Shown here piece after piece: positions 54,455 to 60,902 of a DNA stretch of 64,000 bases. The stretch comes from Streptomyces sp. DT2A-34. GTDB lineage: Bacteria > Actinomycetota > Actinomycetes > Streptomycetales > Streptomycetaceae. Positions within the stretch are counted from its first letter, which is position 1; each line of letters begins with the position of its first letter. The stretch lies in contig NZ_JASTWJ010000001.1 of the NCBI RefSeq assembly GCF_030499515.1, positions 2,522,001 to 2,586,000 of the forward strand, given 5' to 3'. A model generated the notes under the pieces. That model did not search any database. It was given only the letters and a program-made list of their open reading frames with translations, and was not told where the DNA came from. The translations under genes were made by a program, and so were the position numbers.

Positions 54455-56679
54455 CAGACCGGCTCCCCGTACTGCACGCCGCGCCCGTTGGTGGCCAGGT
54501 AGACACGGCCATGGACGCGCGGGTCGCCGGTGATCGTCTCGCCGGTCCAGCCCCACTGGTGCTGGTCGTCGTTGATCCGCACCCAGGTCTTCGCCTCGTC
54601 GTCCGAGCGGTGGACGGCGGTGATCGTCTCGGTGGAGCCGACCATGTAGATCGCCGGGTAGTCGGCGCCGTCGGCGGCCTTGCCGAAGCCGAGGGTGTAC
54701 GAGGCCCAGCAGCTGGCGACCTTCGAGAAGCCGGCCCCGCCGTCGGTGGACCGGTAGAGCCCGTTCCCCTTGGTGGAGAGCCAGAGGTCCCCGGAGCGCC
54801 CGGGCGCCGCGACCAGCTCGAACTGGCTGTCACCGGAGGGCAGTCCGCTCGCCCGGGCGGTGAAGGTACGGCCACTGTCAGTGCTGGCGAGCAGCGTTCC
54901 GGTGTCGGTGTCGTACGCGTAGAAGCGCGTCGGGTCGGCCGGGTCGGCGACCGGCGTGGCGCCCTTCGGGAAGGAGGAGACCTCGGACCAGGTGGCACCG
55001 TTGTCCGCCGAGCGGTAGGCCGGGTACTTGGTGCCGTCCCAGTGCACGAAGACCCACAGCAGCACGCTGCCGTCGGCATTGGTGGCGATCGGCCCCGGTG
55101 CGTCCTTGGCGATGGAGGGCTGGGCCGCGAAGGGCGCCCAGGTCTGCCCGCCGTCGTTCGAGTAGGCGCCGTTGCCGTTGTCGCCCCAGCCGGCCCGGAC
55201 GACATACGCCGGCCTGGCCGCGGCCTGGGCGAGTCCCGTCGCCGACCCGAACACGGGGTTCGACGCCATGCCGCGCGAGGGGGAGGCCGTGAGCGACTCG
55301 TGGTACATCACGCCGATGTCCCCGTTGCCGCTGATCAGATGCGCCTCGCCGACCGGCGGCGAGATCAGCTGGCGCACCGATGTCTCCTCCAGGCCGCGGA
55401 TCTGCGGGGCCCAGTTCTTCAGGTCCCGGGTGCCGTAGAGGGTCGCGCCGGTGCCGTAGACGATGTGCCGGGAGTCGTACGGGTCGAGGGCGACGGCCTG
55501 GATCCACCAGCCGAACTTGGGCTTGTCGTTACCCCACTTGAGGTAGGGGGTCTCGGAGACGTCGAGGACGGCCGTGTCCTTCAGGGACGTCCAGGTGCGG
55601 CCGCCGTCGGTGCTGCGGTACACCGTGTCGACCGCCGCCCAGCGGTTGTTGGTGGAGACGACGAGCGTGCCGGGCCGACGGGCGTCGACGGCGACACCGC
55701 CGTAGCCGAAGTCGTCGGCGGACCCGTCGGCCGTGGTCCCGCCCGGCTTCACGGGCGTGACCTCGGTCCACTTGCCGTTGAGGGTGCACAGCTTGTGCAC
55801 GCTGCCGTCGGACTGGCCGTTGGGGCCGGGCGCGTTGGCATACGTCACGTACAGGTGGCTGGTGCCCCGGTCGTAGGCGGCGCGGATCGGGACCTTGGCG
55901 GCGGTGCCGGTGGGCTGGCCGGGGACGGCTTCCCAGGTGGTGCCGTCGCTGGTCCGGTACAGGTTCTTCGTCCCCGAGGTGCCGTCGCCGTCGCCCCACC
56001 CTGCGTAGAGGGTGCGTCCGGCGGCGACGAGGAGGGTGACGCCCTGGCCGCTCGCGCTCGGGGTGCCCGGGAAACCGGAGGCGGCGGCCCAAGTGGCCCC
56101 TCGGTCGGTGGACTTCAGCAGCCCGTCGTGCCGGGTGCCCAGCCACAGCGTGTTGCCGTCCCTCGGATCGACGAGCAGCCGCTCACCCGTACCCCGGCCG
56201 TCCTCATTGCCGCCGAGCTTCACGGTGAGGTCGGTGCGGGACCAGGTGGCGCCGCGGTCGTCGGAGCGCAGGACGGCGCCGTTGGAGGCCCACGACTGGG
56301 CGTAGGTGCCGAGGGCGAGGTAGAGGCGGTTGGGGTGGGCCGGGTCGACGGCCATGGCCTCGACGCCGAGGAGGTTCCAGTCGTCCCAGCCGAGGTGGTC
56401 GGTCAGCGGGACCCAGTTCGCGGTGCGGTCGTCCCAGCGGTAGGCGCCCCCGATGTCCGTACGGGCGTAGGCGAGGCCGCGGACGGAGGGGTGGAACAGG
56501 ACGCCGGTGACGAAACCGGTGCCGCCCATGACGGCGGTGCGCCAGCGGTACGCCTGGCCGGCGGCGGCAGAGGGCTCGGCGGCGGAGGCGTGCGCTGTGA
56601 GGGACGGGAGGGTGGTGAGCGCGGCGGCGGCCGCGGTGCCGGCGAGGACGGTTCGTCTGCTGGGGCGGGACGCGTGCAT
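54454..56679 (-). CDS. Secreted GH74 xyloglucanase
   Basis: 741 aa from ATG 56679 (GAGGT 7 nt upstream). A twin-arginine-like signal (SRRTVLAGTAAAAALTTLPS) indicates export, perhaps by Tat. The two seven-bladed propellers are marked by Asp-box-like repeats (SDDRGATW, STDRGATW, STDGGRTW, SNDGGQTW, SADNGATW). D75 in YARTDIGGAYRW is the expected catalytic Asp, and GWWIQAVALDPYDSRH and HQWGWTGETITGDP fit the family. GH74 enzymes cut the xyloglucan backbone. No cellulose-binding module is attached. The gene is first in the GH74-GH42-GH95-GH12 run, 154 bp after the ABC permease. Confidence 0.95.
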   Translation of the reverse strand: MHASRPSRRTVLAGTAAAAALTTLPSLTAHASAAEPSAAAGQAYRWRTAVMGGTGFVTGVLFHPSVRGLAYARTDIGGAYRWDDRTANWVPLTDHLGWDDWNLLGVEAMAVDPAHPNRLYLALGTYAQSWASNGAVLRSDDRGATWSRTDLTVKLGGNEDGRGTGERLLVDPRDGNTLWLGTRHDGLLKSTDRGATWAAASGFPGTPSASGQGVTLLVAAGRTLYAGWGDGDGTSGTKNLYRTSDGTTWEAVPGQPTGTAAKVPIRAAYDRGTSHLYVTYANAPGPNGQSDGSVHKLCTLNGKWTEVTPVKPGGTTADGSADDFGYGGVAVDARRPGTLVVSTNNRWAAVDTVYRSTDGGRTWTSLKDTAVLDVSETPYLKWGNDKPKFGWWIQAVALDPYDSRHIVYGTGATLYGTRDLKNWAPQIRGLEETSVRQLISPPVGEAHLISGNGDIGVMYHESLTASPSRGMASNPVFGSATGLAQAAARPAYVVRAGWGDNGNGAYSNDGGQTWAPFAAQPSIAKDAPGPIATNADGSVLLWVFVHWDGTKYPAYRSADNGATWSEVSSFPKGATPVADPADPTRFYAYDTDTGTLLASTDSGRTFTARASGLPSGDSQFELVAAPGRSGDLWLSTKGNGLYRSTDGGAGFSKVASCWASYTLGFGKAADGADYPAIYMVGSTETITAVHRSDDEAKTWVRINDDQHQWGWTGETITGDPRVHGRVYLATNGRGVQYGEPV

Positions 56680-56725
56680 GACACATACCTCGTTGTTCTG
56701 AATGGAAGGGGAGTGGAGCGCACCT

Positions 56726-56780
56726 GAGGGGCGCGGGGCTGTGTCGATATGCGGCTCCGCCGCGTGGGCGCGACCAGCCA
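56726..56780 (+). repeat. Dispersed intergenic repeat, copy C (inverted relative to A and B)
   Basis: Plus strand reads GGGGCGCGGGGCTGTGTCG, ATATGCGGCTCCGCCGCGT, GGGCGCGACCAGCC, the reverse complement of copies A and B with few changes. It occupies the 154-bp gap between the ABC permease and GH74 genes. The rest of that gap holds nothing recognised. Confidence 0.85.
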
Positions 56781-56833
56781 CGAACAACCCGCAGCCGCGA
56801 TCCGACCGATGCACCCCGTTGAAAAGGCGCCAA

Positions 56834-57769
56834 TCAGCCCTTGACGGCCCCGGTGAGCATGCCCTTCTTGAAGTGCTTCTGGACGAAGGGCGACAACACA
56901 GCCACCGGCAGCAGAGCCATCACCATGACCGCCATCTGTACAGCCAGACCCGAAAGCTGCCCCGTCTTGATGGCCTGCCCCAGTCCCACCGGGGCCTCTT
57001 GCTTCTGCACAAGCTGGATCATGACGTTCTGCAACGGCATCATGTCCTGGTCGTTCAAGTACAACGACGCGTTGAACCAGGCGCTCCAGTACCCGACGGC
57101 ATAGAACAGGGTGATCACCGCGATCACCGCTCGGGACAACGGCATGACGATCTGCCACAGAATCCGGAAGTCCCCGGCGCCGTCAATGCGCGCGCTGTCG
57201 ACGAGTTCCTGCGAAATCCCCATGAAGAACCCGCGCAGCACAAGGATGTTGAACACGGACACCGCGCTCGGCAGGATCAGCGCCAGATAGGAATCCGTCA
57301 GCCCCAGGGTCTGCACCAGCAGATACGTCGGAATGAGCCCGGCGCTGAAGAACATCGTCGCCAGCAGTGTCATCAGAATCCAGCGATGCCCCAGCGACCC
57401 GGTCCGGGACAGCCCGTACGCACACAGCACGGACACGGCCATGGAGAACACCGTGCCGACGAGAGTGACGACGATGCTGATGATCGCCGCACGGGTGACC
57501 TGTCCCCCGTTCAGCAGTTCCTGGTAGGCGATGAAGGTGATGTCCTTCGGCACCATCACCAGCCCACCCGCCTCGTCGATCGTCTTGCGCGACGAGAGGC
57601 TGGTGACGACGACGATCCACAGCGGGAAGAGGATCCCGAGGCAGGCCAGCGTCAGGGCGAGGCCCTTGCCGGCGAGGCCGGCCCGGGAGGGCGCTTCCTC
57701 CCAGCTCGGCCGGGGTGGCGCCGCCCACCGACGGGGTTCGCGCACCGGCTTGTCGATGACGGCGGTCAC
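56834..57769 (-). CDS. ABC sugar transporter permease (second, CUT1-type)
   Basis: 311 aa from GTG 57769, overlapping the first permease stop (GTGA). Six transmembrane helices are visible, starting LALTLACLGILFPLWIVVVTSL. The EAA loop that contacts the ATPase is ELVDSARIDGAGDFRILWQIVMPLSRAV. It ends FVQKHFKKGMLTGAVKG, the usual end of MalG/AraQ-type permeases. No ATP-binding subunit is encoded in the window, so a shared MsiK-type ATPase elsewhere is expected, as in other Streptomyces oligosaccharide importers. Confidence 0.95.
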   Translation of the reverse strand: MTAVIDKPVREPRRWAAPPRPSWEEAPSRAGLAGKGLALTLACLGILFPLWIVVVTSLSSRKTIDEAGGLVMVPKDITFIAYQELLNGGQVTRAAIISIVVTLVGTVFSMAVSVLCAYGLSRTGSLGHRWILMTLLATMFFSAGLIPTYLLVQTLGLTDSYLALILPSAVSVFNILVLRGFFMGISQELVDSARIDGAGDFRILWQIVMPLSRAVIAVITLFYAVGYWSAWFNASLYLNDQDMMPLQNVMIQLVQKQEAPVGLGQAIKTGQLSGLAVQMAVMVMALLPVAVLSPFVQKHFKKGMLTGAVKG

Positions 57770-58809
57770 TTCTTGTACACCCCCTGCTCGCCCATGAGAT
57801 GGGCCACCTTGTTCGCGGCGAGGACCAGCCCGAGGCTGACGACGCCCTTGACCAGGCCGGCCGCGGCCGCGTAGCCGAAGTCCTGGTTGCGCACACCGTT
57901 CCACCACACGAAGGTGTCGAGGACCTCCGCGGCACCCGGTCCCACCATGTCCCGTTGCAGCAGGATCTGTTCGAAGCCGACAGTGAGGGCGTCACCGACG
58001 CGCAGCACCAGCAACAGGGCGATCACCGGGCGCAGCGCGGGCAGGGTGACGTGCCACATACGGCGCCAGCGGCCCGCGCCGTCCATCGCGGCGGCCTCGT
58101 ACAGGTCGGGAGGCACCGAGGCGAGCGCGGCGAGGAAGACGATGATCCCCCACCCGGCGTCCTTCCAGACGCTCTGCGCGGTGATCAGCAGCGGGAAGGT
58201 GTTCGGGTCGGTCATGAAGTCGAGGCCGTCGTACCCGTGTTGCCGCAGCAGCTGGGAGAAGATCCCGGCGCCGCCGAACAACTGCTGGAAGACGGCGATG
58301 ACCAGCACCCAGGAGAAGAAGTGCGGCAGGTAGAGGATCGCCTGCGAGACCGCCCGCACCCGGGGCCTGACCACACTGTTGATGAGCAGTGCGAGCAGGA
58401 TCGGGATCGGGAAGAACAGCACGAGCTGGAGGATGAACAGAATCAGGGTGTTCTGGACGGCGTTCCAGAAGGCCGAGTCCTCGAAGATCCGCTGGAAGTT
58501 CTCCATGCCCACGAAGGGGCTGTTCAGCATGGAGACGACGCCGTTGTCGCTGATGTACGGGTCGTAGTCCTGGAAGGCGACGACGTTGCCGAGGATCGGT
58601 ACGTAGTTGAAGAGCAGGACCAGCACGACGGCCGGCAGCGTCATCAGAAGCAGCAGCCTGTCGCGTCTGAGCCTGACCTTGAGGCTCAGCCTGCCCGACG
58701 GGCGCTTCCCCGCCGATCCGGTGGCACCGTCGGACGCCACCGGAGTCTCGTCACGCGGGGTCTTACTCTTCGCCTCGGCACTGCTCCGAGGCACCGTGCT
58801 GTGGGACAC
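57766..58809 (-). CDS. ABC sugar transporter permease (first, CUT1-type)
   Basis: 347 aa from GTG 58809 (GGAGAAGG upstream). A polar Ser/Thr-rich N-terminus of about 45 residues precedes membrane helices (LLLLMTLPAVVLVLLFNYVPILG, LILFILQLVLFFPIPILLALLIN and others). The EAA motif is LYEAAAMDGAGRWRRMWHVTLPALRPV. It is of the LplB type, often paired with large binding proteins for oligosaccharides. The binding-protein gene lies 26 bp upstream, the second permease overlaps its end. Confidence 0.95.
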   Translation of the reverse strand: MSHSTVPRSSAEAKSKTPRDETPVASDGATGSAGKRPSGRLSLKVRLRRDRLLLLMTLPAVVLVLLFNYVPILGNVVAFQDYDPYISDNGVVSMLNSPFVGMENFQRIFEDSAFWNAVQNTLILFILQLVLFFPIPILLALLINSVVRPRVRAVSQAILYLPHFFSWVLVIAVFQQLFGGAGIFSQLLRQHGYDGLDFMTDPNTFPLLITAQSVWKDAGWGIIVFLAALASVPPDLYEAAAMDGAGRWRRMWHVTLPALRPVIALLLVLRVGDALTVGFEQILLQRDMVGPGAAEVLDTFVWWNGVRNQDFGYAAAAGLVKGVVSLGLVLAANKVAHLMGEQGVYKK

Positions 58810-58835
58810 GGCCTTCTCCTTGCCTCAGCCCCGGA

Positions 58836-60530
58836 TCAGTTGGCCGCGTTGCCGTTCTCGTCGAGGATCTGCTTGTACCAGTCGCGCAGCTTGTCGCCGC
58901 CCTTGCTCTTCCACTCCGAGACGAACTGCTGCATGTCGCTGATCTTCTTGCGGCCGCGGACGATGTCGTCCTCCAGCTGCTCCATGTCGTTGGAGAGGTT
59001 CGTGTACCGGGCAGGCTCGGTGATCTGCATGCCCCAGAAGGTCGACTTCTTGGTGAGGGCACCCATCCGCTGCTGCCACTCCACCTGCGCCTTGGCGACG
59101 TCCGGGAAGTCCGGGTGGGCGAGGGTCGAGGCGGGGCTGGCGACCATGATGTAGGCGTTGGTGACCTCGTTGTTGCCCTTGTCGGTCTTGACCGGGACAC
59201 CGTTCTTGAGGGTGTAGTGGGTGCCCTCGACGCCGTAGTTGGTGAGCATGTGCTCCTTGGTGCCGTACGGTGCCGCGGTCACGTTGGCGACGGCCAGCGC
59301 GTCGCGGATGACGGACTCGGAGGCATTCTTGTTGATGAAGGCGAAGATGTTGGCGGGCTGCACGGCCCACGGCAGCGGCTTGCTGCCACCGGCGCCGAAG
59401 ATGTCCATGCCCGAGACCTTGAGGTCCGGGTTCTGGGTGGCCTGGGAGGCGGTCAGGCCGTACCAGCTGGAGATGTCGTTGTTGTACATCAGGAACTCAC
59501 CGGCCGCGAACTTGGTCTGCGGGTCGGTGGCCTGGCTCTTGCCCAGCTTGAAGTCGGGGTGGACGACCCCGGCTTCGAACAGCTTGCGCGTCCATTCCAG
59601 CGCCTCGAGGTACTCCTCGGTCTCGATGCGGTAGATCAGCTTGCCGTCGACCAGGTTCCAGCCGAGCGGCTTCTCCGAGCCCGAGAGCACCCCGAAGGAG
59701 TTGAACGCGGTCCACTTCATGTCGCCACACGCCCACACCTTGGCCTTGGCGTTGGTGATGTCCTTGGCCAGTGCCATGAACTCGTCGGTGGTCCTGGGGA
59801 CTTCGTACCCCTCCTTCTCGAAGAGGTCCTGGCGGTACAGGGGCACGAGGTTGGTGACGTACGAGGCCGGCATGGGCAGGCCGCGCAGCGCACCGCCGAA
59901 GATGGAGCGCTGCCAGGCCTCCGTCGGGATCGCCGCGAGGTTCGGGTACTCCTTGACCTTGTCCCCGGAGAGGTAGGGGCCCAGGTCGGCGAACTTGCTG
60001 ATGATGGCGCTGGGTATCTTGCCGCCCATGTTCCAGCCGGGGACCACCACGACGTCCGGGACGTCGCTGGAGGCGAGGACCGCGCCGAGCTTCTGGTCGT
60101 AGGTGTTGCCGTCCTGGTTCTGCCACTGGACGTCGACGCCGATCAGGTCGTTCATCGCCGTGTAGTAGGGGTTGTTCCCCTTCGGAGGCGAGCCCCAGAA
60201 CGGCGACATGACGGTGACCTTGCCGCCCTTGCCGAGCTTCTTCTCCACCGACGTCTTCAGGCCGGCAATGTCCAGCTTGCGGGTGAAGCCGATCGACGAG
60301 CCGTTCTTCGACGGGATGTCCGGCGTCACCACGTTGCTGGCCACGTACGTCGGAAGGATCTTCTTCGCGTCCTTGCCCGACGTGGCACCCTCCCGCGACC
60401 CGCTCTCCGACCCACCGCAGGCGGAGAGCAACGGCATCCCACCCGCCACCGCTGCGGTGGCGACCGCCGTAGAGGCGAGGAAGCTTCTCCGGCTGGGTCC
60501 GGAGGAGGCGGAGGCGGCGTTCGGCGTCAT
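58836..60530 (-). CDS. Extracellular sugar-binding lipoprotein of the ABC importer
   Basis: 564 aa from ATG 60530. SRRSFLASTAVATAAVAGGMPLLSACGG is a twin-arginine-like signal with a lipobox (LLSAC), giving a membrane-anchored lipoprotein. The mature part of about 530 residues is longer than usual for group-1 solute-binding proteins and resembles LipO-type binding proteins of complex oligosaccharides (MSPFWGSPPKGNNPYYTAMN, NMGGKIPSAIISKFADLGPYL, LYRQDLFEKEGYEVPRTTDEFMALAKDI). Context points to xyloglucan oligosaccharides. Its promoter region carries operator O3 about 140 bp upstream. Confidence 0.93.
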   Translation of the reverse strand: MTPNAASASSGPSRRSFLASTAVATAAVAGGMPLLSACGGSESGSREGATSGKDAKKILPTYVASNVVTPDIPSKNGSSIGFTRKLDIAGLKTSVEKKLGKGGKVTVMSPFWGSPPKGNNPYYTAMNDLIGVDVQWQNQDGNTYDQKLGAVLASSDVPDVVVVPGWNMGGKIPSAIISKFADLGPYLSGDKVKEYPNLAAIPTEAWQRSIFGGALRGLPMPASYVTNLVPLYRQDLFEKEGYEVPRTTDEFMALAKDITNAKAKVWACGDMKWTAFNSFGVLSGSEKPLGWNLVDGKLIYRIETEEYLEALEWTRKLFEAGVVHPDFKLGKSQATDPQTKFAAGEFLMYNNDISSWYGLTASQATQNPDLKVSGMDIFGAGGSKPLPWAVQPANIFAFINKNASESVIRDALAVANVTAAPYGTKEHMLTNYGVEGTHYTLKNGVPVKTDKGNNEVTNAYIMVASPASTLAHPDFPDVAKAQVEWQQRMGALTKKSTFWGMQITEPARYTNLSNDMEQLEDDIVRGRKKISDMQQFVSEWKSKGGDKLRDWYKQILDENGNAAN

Positions 60531-60670
60531 TGCGTCAACCCTTCATGGCGCACCTGGACACCCGGCGGTGGGCCGTCGGCTGCGGTGTCTTAAGTGGATC
60601 TGGCTGAGCTGAAGCGATCCTCGAGCCACTGCCGAGGCCTGCGCACTCCTTTAGCGGGCGGACCTCGTAG

Positions 60671-60684
60671 TCGAAGCGCTTCGA
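60671..60684. promoter_or_regulatory. LacI-type operator O3
   Basis: TCGAAGCGCTTCGA, a perfect 14-bp palindrome identical in core to O1 and O4, lies 140 bp upstream of the binding-protein start on the minus strand. Confidence 0.88.
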
Positions 60685-60824
60685 TGTTGCTGCGAGGTTA
60701 AGTGAAGGCATGGGGGCGCACAAGGGTCGATTCCAAGATTCCTGTGGGGCGCGCAGGATCCGCCCGTTCTCACGCAGTGCTTGAAATAACGGTCAGGAGT
60801 CGGAGTTGTTGCGCCGGGGTGTCT

Positions 60825-60853
60825 TGACACCCACCCCCGGATCGAATGAGCAT
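60825..60853 (+). promoter_or_regulatory. Predicted promoter of the GH3 gene
   Basis: TTGACA at 60825-60830 is a perfect -35 hexamer; with 17-bp spacing the -10 would be TGAGCA at 60848-60853, which is weak. The -35 and spacer share GACACCCACCCCCGG with the LacI gene promoter. O4 begins at the -10 and covers the expected start site. Confidence 0.5.
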
Positions 60854-60866
60854 CGAAGCGCTTCGA
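60853..60866. promoter_or_regulatory. LacI-type operator O4
   Basis: TCGAAGCGCTTCGA, a perfect 14-bp palindrome ending 36 nt before the GTG of the GH3 gene and placed where a repressor would block initiation. Confidence 0.88.
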
Positions 60867-60902
60867 AAGCGCCTCGCCGCTCCACCGCAAGGGGATCCCC
60901 AC

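Larger units (their letters stand above)
60531..60902. promoter_or_regulatory. Divergent ABC-transporter/GH3 control region
   Basis: This 372-bp gene-free region separates the binding-protein and GH3 starts. It holds operators at 60671-60684 (transporter side) and 60853-60866 (GH3 side) and a rightward promoter at 60825-60853. An ATG at 60846 is in frame with GH3 but lies across the operator and has no ribosome-binding site, so it is treated as non-coding. Confidence 0.75.
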
